Position numbers and translations under genes: made by a program. A DNA stretch of 64,000 bases from UTCFX2 sp963827155 (lineage in GTDB: Bacteria; Chloroflexota; Anaerolineae; Anaerolineales; UBA4823). The DNA lies in contig CAWGZV010000002.1 in assembly GCA_963827155.1 (NCBI GenBank), forward strand, positions 3,224,001-3,288,000, read 5' to 3'. Below the pieces are notes generated by a model. It saw only the letters and a list, made by a program, of their open reading frames with translations. It was not told the DNA's origin and made no database searches. Below, piece by piece: positions 46,506 to 55,824 of the stretch; position 1 is the first letter of the stretch; every line of letters starts with the position of its first letter.

Positions 46506-47792
46506 ATGTCATTTGAAGAAGCCAGGATGGCAAAATCGATACTGCAGGCCGAGATCCTTGCTCGCCCGAATGTGGTCGGTCTTGGGGTAGGCTACCGGAC
46601 CGTCGGCAGGCAAGAGACCGATGAGTTGAGCGTGGTGGTCATGGTGCGCCAGAAGCTGCCGCCTGTCAGCCTCTCCGCTGATGAGATGATCCCGCAGGAG
46701 GTCGCAGGTGTTCGCACCGATGTGATCGAAGTCGGAGAGCTGCGTCCGTTGGACATCCGAACCGACCGAATCCGCCCAGCGCCGGGCGGTGTGAGCATCG
46801 GTCATTATCAAATCACCGCCGGCACGCTCGGTTGTGTTGTGAGAGATGGTGGGACCGGCGCCCGCATGATCCTTTCGAACAATCACGTCCTTGCCAACCG
46901 CAACGACGCTGTGGCAGGCGATCCAATTCTGCAGCCCGGTCCTGCCGACGGTGGAGCAGCGGATAGAGATGTCATTGCCTATCTTGAGCGATTCGAGCCT
47001 ATTCACTACAATCAAGAGCCCCCCGCATGCAATATCGCCAACGCTTATGTGAGGTTCGGCAATACCATGGCGCGCTGGTTGGGTTCTCACCACCGCCTGC
47101 AGGCATACCAGTTTCGTCCCTTTACCACCAACCTTGTCGATGCTGCCCTTGCCCGACCTATTTTAGAAAACGACCTATTGGAGGAGATTCTGGATGTAGG
47201 CGAAGTCGAAGGCGTCTCCGAAGCAGCTCTTGGAATGCCGGTGATGAAATCTGGACGGACCACTGCCTTGACCACCGGTACGATTAATGTCCTGGAATCC
47301 ACCGTCACGGTAAACTATGGCGGCGACCGGACTGCCACCTTCGACCATCAGCTCGTATCCTCCCCGATGTCCCAGGGTGGCGACTCGGGCTCACTGCTCC
47401 TCGCAGCCGAAAGCAAGCATGCAATTGGTCTGCTCTTTGCAGGATCCAGCCAGGCGACCCTTTTCAATCCCATTCAAGCCGTCCTCAAGACCTTGAATGT
47501 CAAATTTCAATTCCCGGTTGCTAAATCTTTAAATGATCGCCAGACCACGCTTGAAAAAGCCCAGGCGGTCAAACAGGTTTACCAGGATGTTTTGATGTCA
47601 AAACCTAATGTCGTCGGGGTCGGGATCGGGCTGCGCCATAAAGCAGGGCGGCGCACCGATGAAGTCAGCCTGGTGGTGATGGTGAGCCGCAAGCTGCCCA
47701 TTGAAATGCTTGCGCCGCAGGATGTGATCCCTTCGGAGATCGATGGTGTCGTGGTGGACGTGAAAGAGGTTGGCGACCTGGAGGCGAGCTAG
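46506..47792 (+). CDS. Trypsin-like serine protease flanked by two copies of a homologous domain
   Basis: The 428-residue protein has a central chymotrypsin-fold domain: His in ILSNNHVLANRNDA, Asp in NLVDAALARP and Ser in QGGDSGSLLLAAE. It resembles Nal1-type bacterial proteases. Residues 8-85 and 355-428 are homologous to each other: RPNVVGLGVGYRT pairs with KPNVVGVGIGLRH, ELSVVVMVRQKLP with EVSLVVMVSRKLP, and IPQEVAGVRTDVIEVGEL with IPSEIDGVVVDVKEVGDL. No signal peptide is seen. GGAGGAAGCCC precedes the ATG. It stands 140 bases after the quinohemoprotein and is intact. The paired domains could be substrate-binding or self-inhibiting; this is not known. Confidence 0.85.
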   Translation: MSFEEARMAKSILQAEILARPNVVGLGVGYRTVGRQETDELSVVVMVRQKLPPVSLSADEMIPQEVAGVRTDVIEVGELRPLDIRTDRIRPAPGGVSIGHYQITAGTLGCVVRDGGTGARMILSNNHVLANRNDAVAGDPILQPGPADGGAADRDVIAYLERFEPIHYNQEPPACNIANAYVRFGNTMARWLGSHHRLQAYQFRPFTTNLVDAALARPILENDLLEEILDVGEVEGVSEAALGMPVMKSGRTTALTTGTINVLESTVTVNYGGDRTATFDHQLVSSPMSQGGDSGSLLLAAESKHAIGLLFAGSSQATLFNPIQAVLKTLNVKFQFPVAKSLNDRQTTLEKAQAVKQVYQDVLMSKPNVVGVGIGLRHKAGRRTDEVSLVVMVSRKLPIEMLAPQDVIPSEIDGVVVDVKEVGDLEAS

Positions 47793-47837
47793 CCGCGCAA
47801 ATTTCTTCCCGTGGAAGCAGCTAAATATTCAAACAGG

Positions 47838-48995
47838 TCAACCGGAAGTAGCATCGCTCTGGTGTTGATGGATCAGCGCTGCCAGATTATCGAACTGCCT
47901 AGCGATGATCGACTCTGCCTGGAGGGCGTACAGGGGTGTAGAACGCGTCGCCGCCTGATAAGCCAGTTCTGGCGCCGGTGGGAAACCCAACGCCACTGAT
48001 TGCCCAAGCGCTTCCTGGATCTGGCTGGCAGGCATGGTCATCTCGGAGCGCGTCCGGTTTACCGTGATCAGCGTCAGCGCTTTGGCACTCCCAAAGTCAC
48101 GCGCCTTCAGCTCTGAGATCAATGCCCGAGTGCGCTTGACTGTGATCGGCTGGGGCTCAGTCACAAGGATGATCTCATCGCTCAGCCCGGTCAGGATATC
48201 GAAAGCGGGGTGAAAACTGGTACCGATATCCAGGACGAGCAAATTCGCCAGCATGCTCAATTCCTCGATTAAGCATTCATACTGCGCCACTGCGATGATT
48301 GCGTTAAAATTTCCGGACGCGTTCGTCGCCAGAAGCAGCGGGACGCCGAATGTATTTGGGATCAATAAGCTTTCAACCACTGCAGCAGTGATCTCGGGGC
48401 GGTTCATCTGCAGCAGGTTAGCGAGCCCAGACGAATCCGGGATCCCAAGCTCATCCGCCCATGAGCCCTGCCCGGGGCGCATCTCTGCCGCGATCACTTT
48501 GCCCTTCTGGTTGTGTTTGTACGCCAATGCCATGTTCAGTGCAACGGCAGAAACCCCCAGCCCGCCTTTCGCAGCTACCACCCCCACCACGTAGCCCTTA
48601 TTCGCCAGTGTTTGGGCTCGCGCTTTACGCTGCGTAAGCAGCGCCTTGATATTCGCCTGCAGCTCCACCGGGTGGATAGGCTTAGTCAGGTAAATATCCA
48701 CCCCGGCTTCGTAGCCAGTGAGCTTATCTTCGGTGAGCGTCTTGGCTGTGAACATCAAGATTGGGATCAGCGCCGTTTCAGGTTTTCTGCGCAGGCTCCT
48801 TGCCACCTCATAACCATCGAGACCTGGCATCATCACATCCAAAACGATCAAATCTGGGGCTTGTTGATCGGCAATCTGGAGCGCCTGCATGCCATCCATT
48901 GCCTCGATCGCCTCGTAGCCCTGGCGTTTTAAGAAGACGCTGATAAACTTCACCGTTTCTGGATCGTCGTCGACAATCAGAATTTTCTCAGCCAT
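47838..48995 (-). CDS. Response-regulator receiver fused to a CpaE/TadZ-like MinD-family ATPase
   Basis: Residues 1-122 are a receiver domain (KILIVDDDPETVKFISVFLK, phospho-acceptor Asp in DLIVLDVMMPG, Lys in YLTKPIHP). Residues 135-385 are a MinD/ParA-type domain beginning VVGVVAAKGGLGVSAVALN. In canonical deviant Walker A motifs the second Lys follows KGGxG; here it is Val (KGGLGV), as in degenerate TadZ/CpaE proteins. Such proteins localise Flp/Tad pilus assembly, but no other pilus gene (cpaB, cpaF, tadB) is in the window. The gene is intact, faces the protease gene convergently, and its promoter lies in the AT-rich gap at 48996-49284. Confidence 0.82.
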   Translation of the reverse strand: MAEKILIVDDDPETVKFISVFLKRQGYEAIEAMDGMQALQIADQQAPDLIVLDVMMPGLDGYEVARSLRRKPETALIPILMFTAKTLTEDKLTGYEAGVDIYLTKPIHPVELQANIKALLTQRKARAQTLANKGYVVGVVAAKGGLGVSAVALNMALAYKHNQKGKVIAAEMRPGQGSWADELGIPDSSGLANLLQMNRPEITAAVVESLLIPNTFGVPLLLATNASGNFNAIIAVAQYECLIEELSMLANLLVLDIGTSFHPAFDILTGLSDEIILVTEPQPITVKRTRALISELKARDFGSAKALTLITVNRTRSEMTMPASQIQEALGQSVALGFPPAPELAYQAATRSTPLYALQAESIIARQFDNLAALIHQHQSDATSG

Positions 48996-49284
48996 GCTCG
49001 CTCGCTTTCATCCCAACCCGGTTAGATAAATCAGTGTAGCATATTCTTAAACTCAAATCAAGAACATTCCCACTACATCTCGATTTGGGATGTTCTGCCA
49101 TTGAAAAAAAACACATGATATGATAAATTAAGTAATAATGGGGTAATTAATATCCTATTTATTAGAATAAAATAGGCTCCAGTCTGATTATTTTGCAGTG
49201 TGTTGTAGTCGATAGAAACACAAAACTACAGTTGGCTTATTCAGTTAAGTCACAATTCAGATCTGTCCGCGAAAGGAGCATTCT

Positions 49285-49986
49285 ATGACCCCTCAACTAC
49301 AGGTTTTTGCGCGCAGAGCCCTTTGGTTGCTCCCAATTTGGGCGGCTATGCTGTTCTTGGGCACAATCACACATCAGCCAGACCCCATAAATGACTTCGC
49401 CGGCTTTTCTGCATACGTTACAACCAAACAGTTCCTTTGGTCTCATTTGGGGGCCAGTATTGCGGGAGCCGCTATCGGCTCGATCGGTATGATTGGATTG
49501 ATGCTCACCCTGCAGGACTCAAAGGGAGCGCGGATGTCGATAACCGGGATGATTGCCGCCGTCGCGGGGAATACCCTGCTCTCTTCGATATTTGGCATCG
49601 CTGCCTTCGCCCAACCTGCCATGGGAAGGCTTTTCCTTTCAGGAGAACAGAATTCGATCGAGTTTTACAACCAGGTCTATGCCCTTCCGCTCTTCGGCAC
49701 AGCTTTGGTGGCTCTATTACTGTTCATGGCAGGTGGCGTTTTTATGGGCATCGCTTTAACCGTCAGCGGACATTTTCCAAGGTGGACGGGGTGGGCATTC
49801 GCAATTTCGATGGTCGGTTATGCACTCAGCAACTTCCTTTTGCCAATAGGACAGAGTTTTACCTCGGCTATCCTCTTGATATCCACCATTGTCGTTGCAT
49901 GGCACGCGGGTCAGGCTGTACGAAGGCAAGCTAATCCCGTGGATATCCAGCAAGATCCTAAACCAGATATCTCTCCAATGGAGTAA
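49285..49986 (+). CDS. Unrecognised polytopic membrane protein
   Basis: The 233-residue protein has about six hydrophobic segments, beginning FARRALWLLPIWAAMLFLGT and including GAAIGSIGMIGLMLTLQDSK and FILPIGQ-like loops, with a charged tail. GAAAGGAGCATTCT precedes ATG. I do not recognise the family. The upstream 290-base gap is AT-rich and probably holds its promoter and that of the divergent CpaE-like gene. It is followed, 65 bases on, by a DUF2807 lipoprotein on the same strand. Confidence 0.6.
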   Translation: MTPQLQVFARRALWLLPIWAAMLFLGTITHQPDPINDFAGFSAYVTTKQFLWSHLGASIAGAAIGSIGMIGLMLTLQDSKGARMSITGMIAAVAGNTLLSSIFGIAAFAQPAMGRLFLSGEQNSIEFYNQVYALPLFGTALVALLLFMAGGVFMGIALTVSGHFPRWTGWAFAISMVGYALSNFLLPIGQSFTSAILLISTIVVAWHAGQAVRRQANPVDIQQDPKPDISPME

Positions 49987-50051
49987 GGATTCTCCATTCT
50001 TTTCGAACTATTCGTGAGAGAGAAAATGATTTAGAGAAAAAGAGAGCTGCA

Positions 50052-50832
50052 TTGAAAAGACTATTACGGCTGGCCCTTAACTACGTCCTGACTTTAATGT
50101 TGCTTTCATTATTTCAGGCTTGCGGTTTGAGAGTTATGAAAGGCTCCGGCATAATCGAGACCGAGTCTCGCGACGTGAGAGGGTTCGATGCGATCGACTT
50201 CAGCGGAAATGGTGAGCTGACCATCACCCAGGGCGATAGCGAATCGCTGACGATTGCACAGACGATAATATCTTGCCCCATATTCTGACCGAAGTCCGAA
50301 ATGGAGTCTTAGAAATAAATATAACCGGGAGGATTGGGGCACAGTTTTCCGACCTAGAAAGCCTATCCGTTTCATCTTGGTTCTTAAAGATCTGCACGCT
50401 GTTTCAGTATCCGGATCCGGGGATATCTCGGCAGAAGCATTGAAATCCGACCGTCTCTCATTCGACATTAGCGGCTCCAGCACCGTTCGCATCAACCAGC
50501 TCGAAGCCGCGGTTTTTATCTTCGACATGAGTGGATCGGGGCAGGCCGACCTGATGGGTCAGGTGATCTCCCAACAAATCGATATCTCGGGCAGCGGCAG
50601 CTATAATGCCGGAGACCTGAAGAGCCAGGAGGCTGACTTGCAGTCGAGCGGCTCAGCTAATGTCACCTTATGGGTGTCCGAATCCCTGGATGCGGACATC
50701 AGCGGAAGCGGCTCGGTCAGTTATTACGGGAGACCTCATGTCACATCGCACGTTTCTGGATCCGGCAGCCTGAACAGCCTTGGCGATAAGCAAATAGAAC
50801 CCTCTTTCATTTTCCATCAAGTTGGATATTAA
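50052..50832 (+). CDS. DUF2807 (GIN-domain) lipoprotein, frameshifted twice
   Basis: A TTG start gives MKRLLRLALNYVLTLMLLSL and a lipobox ending FQACGL. Three frames make one chain. First comes GSGIIETESRDVRGFDAIDF, then TDDNILPHILTEVRNGVLEI (slip near 50265), then PIRFILVLKDLHAVSVSGSG (slip near 50360). The rest is a repetitive right-handed beta structure with SGSG at regular steps (SGSSTVRINQLEA, SGSGQADLMG, SGSGSYNAG, SGSGSVSYYG). DUF2807 proteins are surface or periplasm-facing lipoproteins of unknown function. There is no operon partner except the membrane protein upstream. The stop lies 87 bases from the stop of the convergent P450 gene. Confidence 0.78.
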
Positions 50833-50919
50833 AACCTGAACTCTTCGATCCGATATTGAATCTTGCGCTTCGTTAACCCCGCTCAGGTCATAACGATTAG
50901 TTCGATGAAACAATCCCAC

Positions 50920-52248
50920 TCAGGGATGCAGCGTCATCAATAAGTCCCGGTTTGGACGGAGCACAAATAAAGCCTGAGGGGATACTTCTGTACCAGCCAG
51001 CAGTCGCAGCTCAAAACGCTGGGCGATGCAAGCCAGGATCAGGCTGGATTCCAACAGGGCGAACGGAGAGCCGATGCACTGGCGCGGACCCGTGCTGAAG
51101 GGGATGTAAACGGTTCGCTTTCGGTTTTTCGACCGTTCAGGGGTAAATCGCTCCGGATCGAACTGGTCGGGTTGCTCCCAGTATGCGGGATGGCGGTGCA
51201 GAGTGTATATGCAAATGGCAATCACTGTGCCGGCGGGGACTGGATATCCGCCAATCACATCATCGGAAATCGCGCGCCTTCCAATAATCCAGGCTGGGGG
51301 AAAAAGGCGCAAGCTTTCGTCCAGGACGAGGCGCAGGTACGGCAGGCTCAATAAATCGGCTGTTGTTGGTCTCCTCCCATTCAAAACCTGCCGCACTTCG
51401 TTGCGAAGTCTTTGGGATGCCCAGAGGTTTTGGGAGAGCAGGTAGTATGTCCAGGTGAGTGCATTTGCTGTTGTTTCGTAGCCGGCGAGCAGCAGCCCCA
51501 TGACCTCGCTGCGCAATCGATTTTCGTCCATCATTGTGCCCCTGTTTTCAACGCCTGCCTTAATCAGCATTCCCAGCAAATCCCCGCGAGGGGAATGATC
51601 CTGGCGACGCCGCTCGATAATGCGCTCGGCAACTTTGGAAAATTCCCTGGCAGCCCCCTTGAGGTGGGGATGGTTAGGCTTTTGGAGCAGCGTTGCCACG
51701 CCGTTGATCAGCTCAGCGATTTCCCTAACTTCAGAGCCCAGGTCAACTCCAAATAGCGCCTTGCAGGTAATCTTCATCGTGAGCGCAGCCATCTCTCGGG
51801 CAATATCTACTGGCTGATTATTTTGATAGTGCGTCTGCCATTGATCCAGCATGTCATTCGCAGCCTGGACGATCATCTCATCAAGCGGTTCCAGTTGGGT
51901 GTGATGGAAAGCCGGTTGACTCAGGCGCCGCTGATTCAGCCATTCGCTTCCTTCGAAATTGATCAATCCCGGACCGATCGCCTTCTTAAAAGCCTGATTT
52001 GAATAGGTGTCCTTGCTGTAATTTTGGTGATTATCAACCAGGACATGGTGGATGTAATCAGGGTGGTTAATTAGATAAGCCGTGTCTGGAGCAGGTCGAT
52101 AACAAACGATGTCGCCGTATTGGCGCGTGATCGAGAGAAAATAATTGAGCGGGTCGCGAACGAGGTCGCGTAAATTCCCTTTTGGGGTGGGTGGGAGAAC
52201 GTGTTGGCTTACGGGAGGGTGCTCGGAGTTGGCTTCAGATCGGACCAT
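50920..52248 (-). CDS. Cytochrome P450
   Basis: The 442-residue heme monooxygenase is intact. The I-helix oxygen-binding segment is LLAGYETTANALTWTYYLLS, the ExxR motif is in LDESLRLFPPAW, and the heme-Cys loop is IPFSTGPRQCIGSPFALLES. There is no N-terminal membrane anchor, so it is soluble and would need ferredoxin or flavodoxin partners, which are not adjacent. The overall style is that of bacterial CYP102- or CYP110-like fatty-acid or terpene hydroxylases; the exact substrate is unknown. A P450 implies at least occasional access to oxygen, which contrasts with the oxygen-sensitive CooS nearby. The start is ATG at 52248 or TTG two codons earlier, which has the better-spaced AGGAGA. Confidence 0.92.
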   Translation of the reverse strand: MVRSEANSEHPPVSQHVLPPTPKGNLRDLVRDPLNYFLSITRQYGDIVCYRPAPDTAYLINHPDYIHHVLVDNHQNYSKDTYSNQAFKKAIGPGLINFEGSEWLNQRRLSQPAFHHTQLEPLDEMIVQAANDMLDQWQTHYQNNQPVDIAREMAALTMKITCKALFGVDLGSEVREIAELINGVATLLQKPNHPHLKGAAREFSKVAERIIERRRQDHSPRGDLLGMLIKAGVENRGTMMDENRLRSEVMGLLLAGYETTANALTWTYYLLSQNLWASQRLRNEVRQVLNGRRPTTADLLSLPYLRLVLDESLRLFPPAWIIGRRAISDDVIGGYPVPAGTVIAICIYTLHRHPAYWEQPDQFDPERFTPERSKNRKRTVYIPFSTGPRQCIGSPFALLESSLILACIAQRFELRLLAGTEVSPQALFVLRPNRDLLMTLHP

Positions 52249-52435
52249 CAACAACTTCTTCTCCTGAGGCTTGTAATCTAATAAATTAGATCGATTATAT
52301 CAGGAAGCTTGAACAGGAGTATGCAAGTAGGAAGAATGAATAAAGAAAAACTGGGAGCATGCCGATAAGAATCTACGGGTTAATTTCTATATACAAGGTA
52401 AAATATGACCAAATTCGCTTGCGGGAGGAAGAATT

Positions 52436-53561
52436 ATGGAATACGACCTGGTCTTTGAAGGCGGCGGAGCAAAAGGGGTAGCGTTTGTAGGGGCGCTGCA
52501 AGCGTTTGAGCGTCACGGGCATAAGCCTCGCCGGTTAATTGGGGCTTCTGCCGGTGCTATCACTGCCTGTTTAATAGCGGCTGGGTACAACTTGCAGAAA
52601 AATCTCGAAGCACTCAACGAAAGGTCCTCAGACGGTCGATCCAGATTTGAGGGCTTCATGGATACCCCGACGCTTTATGAAGACGGGATTATCAAAGACC
52701 AGTTAGGCTTCTGGCTGCGCACCGAGCTGAACAACCCGGTCATTCCGGATATTATCGAACCCTTCGTAGACAGTTTGATCGAGAATTTGGTGAAGCAAGA
52801 TGTGATCCGTCATCTCGTCTCGCTTTTCTTGTGGGGAGGCTGGTATGCGGGCGATGAAGTGATCCGTTGGCTGCAGGAAAAGCTGAACGCAGACAATCTG
52901 AATTTGGCCGATTCAACCCTCGAAGAGTTCAATAACAAGACCGGTCGAGATTTATCCGTGGTAGCATCTGACCTTACCGGCAAAGAAATGCTGGTGCTCA
53001 ATCATCGCACCGCACCGTTATTACCGACCGTCTGGGCAGTCCGCATGTCGATGGGATGCCCTTTTGCCTGGCAGGAAGTGATCTGGAGGCAGGAATGGGG
53101 CGATTATCGAGGCCGCAGCCTGATAGGACACAAGGTGGTTGATGGCGGGTTGCTCTCCAATTTTCCCATCAGTCTATTTGTCGCATTTGATGAAAATATC
53201 GACGAAATCATGGGGGAAGGCATGCAGTCGGAAAATGTGATCGGTCTCTTGATCGACGAATCGCTTGAAGTTCCAGGTGCTGGGGGAGCCTCCCTCCACA
53301 GCTCAAGATGCGCCAGGTTTCCTCAATAAAATCGACTTGTTGGAAGCGATGATGCTGCGGATTCATGGGTTGGCAGAGACTGTTCTATCTGCCCATGATA
53401 AAGCCATGCTCTCGGCATACCAAAGTTTAATCTGCCATTTGCCGGCAAAAGGCATTGGAACAATGGAATTCAACATGACAGCTGAACGGATGGAGGCTGT
53501 CAAACGGGCTGGTGAAATCGCAATGGAGACCTTCTTAGCCAGCCACAATTCGGTACCCTAA
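52436..53561 (+). CDS. Patatin-like phospholipase, frameshifted
   Basis: The N-terminal domain is a patatin lipid acyl hydrolase. The oxyanion loop is VFEGGGAKGVAFVGAL, the nucleophile elbow is LIGASAGAITACL (GxSxG), and the catalytic Asp is in VVDGGLLSNFPISLF. The frame stops near 53329, but removing one G from the run at about 53285 gives VPGAGEPPSTAQDAPGFLNK and continues to 53561 with a helical tail. It should cleave membrane phospholipid or neutral lipid acyl chains. GGGAGGAAGAATT precedes the ATG. No secretion signal or toxin-like neighbours are seen, so a lipid turnover role is likely. Confidence 0.85.
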
Positions 53562-53622
53562 AAGATCAAACTGCTCGTTCTGCCTGGTTGCTGATTGGAC
53601 GGATTACAGGAAAGATGAAACC

Positions 53623-54039
53623 ATGGCGATGTTAAATAATCGATCTATACCGCGGAGTGCGATTATTCCGGAGCTGCGTTACGACGACGTGCGCCAGGCG
53701 GTTGGATGGCTTTGCCGCTGCTTCGGTTTTATCGAACGGCTGCGGATTGGTGGGCCGCTCCCAGCTTTCCTTTGGACAGGGTTCCATCATCTTCACCGAG
53801 CAGGGACCTGGTGTGATCAATAGCCACAGTATTATGGTACGGGTTAGCGATGTGAACAATCACCACGCCCGCGCTGCACAACAGGCGCTCGCATCCTGAG
53901 TCCGCCAACCGACTACCCCTACGGCGAAAGACAATACACTGTAGAGGATCCATGTGGTCATCGTTGGATTTTCTCTCAAACCGTTCAGGACGTCGATCCG
54001 AGCGAACGGGGCGGTACACTTTCCGCCAAAATATTATGA
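53623..54039 (+). CDS. VOC-family (glyoxalase/bleomycin-resistance) protein, broken by several frameshifts
   Basis: Piecing frames together gives SAIIPELRYDDVRQAVGWL, CFGFIERLRIGG, FGQGSIIFTEQGPGVINSHS, VSDVNNHHARAAQQ and, in a third frame, VEDPCGHRWIFSQTVQDVDP then GGTLSAKIL. The order and the GHRW-FSQT end are those of the PhnB-like VOC branch. At least two slips lie at about 53755 and 53885-53890. The Arg in SERGG is Trp in most relatives. It could be a sequencing-damaged gene or a decaying one. A second, intact VOC gene lies 45 bases downstream. Confidence 0.65.
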
Positions 54040-54084
54040 GATCAATGGGATCGACAATTATTCTTCACACACAAGGAGCAAAGC

Positions 54085-54456
54085 ATGAACTTAGGCGCAT
54101 TTTCTATCAGTCTGACAGTGAAGGAGATCGAGGCTTCAAAGGCTTTTTACGAGAAACTCGGATTTGAAGCCTTTCACGGCGATATCACCCAGAATTGGTT
54201 AATCATGAAGAACGGCGATCTCGTTATCGGCCTCTTTCAAGGCATGTTTGAGAGAAATATCTTAACCTTCAATCCTGGTTGGGATAGTAACGCCCAGCCG
54301 GTAGAACCGTACACCGATGTCCGCGAGCTGCAACGCCAATTGAAGGCCCAGGGCGTGGATTTGATGAGCGAGGCAGACGAGAATAGTGCGGGACCAGCCA
54401 GCTTTATGGTCGTGGACCCTGACGGAAATCCGGTCCTTTTCGATCAGCATGTCTGA
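54085..54456 (+). CDS. VOC-family (glyoxalase-like) protein
   Basis: This intact 123-residue single-module VOC protein begins MNLGAFSISLTVKEIEASKA and ends FMVVDPDGNPVLFDQHV. The beta-alpha-beta-beta-beta pattern with FYEKLGFEAFHGDITQNW is typical of the small dioxygenase/glyoxalase superfamily. Metal ligands of true enzymes are not all evident, so the activity is open. AAGGAGCAAAGC precedes the ATG. It directly follows the broken VOC gene on the same strand; the two may form one transcription unit. Confidence 0.8.
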   Translation: MNLGAFSISLTVKEIEASKAFYEKLGFEAFHGDITQNWLIMKNGDLVIGLFQGMFERNILTFNPGWDSNAQPVEPYTDVRELQRQLKAQGVDLMSEADENSAGPASFMVVDPDGNPVLFDQHV

Positions 54457-54482
54457 AATGTTCACCTCAAATGTGGGCAAGC

Positions 54483-54590
54483 CTCTATTTATTCTCCGCC
54501 TCCACCCACATTTGCACCCCATCCGTGCTCAGTTCGATCCAGCTTTACCGGTCCTTGCGCAGCAGCGGATGCCCATCCAGCACCATAGTC
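54483..54590 (-). pseudogene. Decayed fragment of a comEC C-terminus
   Basis: Read on the minus strand, the DNA gives SWIELSTDGVQMWVEAENK before a stop, preceded after an in-frame TAA by MVLDGHPLLRKDR. The functional comEC at the right end of the window ends in GWIEISTDGEQMWVEAAR. The DNA of the two sites is also nearly alike over about 43 bases (54510-54552 and 62070-62113). No upstream comEC domain remains here, since the 395-residue gene starts its stop about 50 bases away. It is a remnant, not a gene. Confidence 0.6.
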
Positions 54591-54636
54591 CGCTGCTGAT
54601 TGACAGCCTTTCCGACGCCAGACAGCCCGAAACGAT

Positions 54637-55824
54637 TCACAATTTCCCACCCGGAAAATGCCCCGCTGTGATAGCAGAGGCTTGATGCTCTAAGAACGGC
54701 GGTAAAAACAGGCGCTTTTCTCTTTGATAGCTGCGAAAGAAAGCAATAATGAACTGCATTCTGTCTTCTAAGTTTCCCCAATTTCTTGCAGCGCTGCCAG
54801 AAAGGGTCTCCATGCCAACATCGAACCTATTTAACAATTCCCGACAGCGGACATCCTCGATATCGATCAATTCATGGGGGAAATTTATCAAGCCGGTGGG
54901 GGCGACAACATTTTCCCCCACCTTCATTTTCCGATGGGGCAGTGTGTAGGACATCCACATACGGGTTACAGAGCGCTCCACAATTTCCCGCGAGATGCCC
55001 ACAGTGCCATTCATGAGCTTCTTTCTGAGTCCCCTCGCTTCTTTATCGGTCCCTGGGATCAGGCCTTCCACAAACACATCAAAGGGAACAGCCAGGGCTT
55101 TTTCTATCACCGGCTGAAGGCGGCTTTGTTCGTGGAGTGCCAGCAGGATATTGCCTAGAAGGATTAATTCCGCCCTGGCCTTATTGTCTGCAGCAAAACG
55201 GGCCTGGTAAAAGGCGTTCATTGCCTCTCGCAGCCAATCCTGTCCGCCTGTGTCAAATGAGCCGGGCGTGAAATGTTCGTCTAATAATTGAGTAAACTGC
55301 GCTTGATTGGGCTGCAGTTCTCGCCCGAAACCGTAAACCATATGGACAAACGGCCAAGCTAATTCGCCAAAAATGAGCATATTCCCATGCGATAACAACA
55401 AGCTAACCTGTTCCAGCATTCTGGAAACCATATTGTCAGTGTGTGTCGGCCGGTTGGTGCTGGCCAATACTTGGTCGAGATAGAGATAGGTGTTTTCATA
55501 TCCAGCGGAACGAATAAGCGCCGATTTTAACATGCGGGGCAAACTTTCATGACGAATGGCGCGCCCGGCAGTTTTTGAGGCGTATGTGCCAAATGCAAAC
55601 CAGTTGAGGTTATCAAACCCGAAAAAGTGGCCTAACATGAGGGCAACCTCATGGTAGCCCTGGGTTATTTGCAGATTCCGAACCAGCAGGTTTTGCTGCG
55701 CGACAATAGCGTCAATGTCGGCTTTTGTCAGGCGGGCGATGTCACTACTGTCAACGATTTTCGCTGGGGTCTCGGCTGCGCTCCCAGTTGAAGAATTCTC
55801 GGGGCGCTGTCGTTGCCAATTCAT
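54637..55824 (-). CDS. Unrecognised conserved-looking helical protein, partner of the FHA protein
   Basis: The 395-residue protein has no signal peptide or membrane segment. Helical stretches include ARLTKADIDAIVAQQNLLVR, ALMLGHFFGFDNLNWFAFGT and REAMNAFYQARFAADN. I do not recognise the family. The stretch HFFGFDNLNW followed by YASKTAGRAIRHE might be a conserved core. It overlaps the end of the double-FHA gene by 74 bases, which is unusual and may mean that one of the two genes carries an indel near 55800. The close pairing suggests it works with or is recognised by the FHA protein. Confidence 0.55.
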   Translation of the reverse strand: MNWQRQRPENSSTGSAAETPAKIVDSSDIARLTKADIDAIVAQQNLLVRNLQITQGYHEVALMLGHFFGFDNLNWFAFGTYASKTAGRAIRHESLPRMLKSALIRSAGYENTYLYLDQVLASTNRPTHTDNMVSRMLEQVSLLLSHGNMLIFGELAWPFVHMVYGFGRELQPNQAQFTQLLDEHFTPGSFDTGGQDWLREAMNAFYQARFAADNKARAELILLGNILLALHEQSRLQPVIEKALAVPFDVFVEGLIPGTDKEARGLRKKLMNGTVGISREIVERSVTRMWMSYTLPHRKMKVGENVVAPTGLINFPHELIDIEDVRCRELLNRFDVGMETLSGSAARNWGNLEDRMQFIIAFFRSYQREKRLFLPPFLEHQASAITAGHFPGGKL

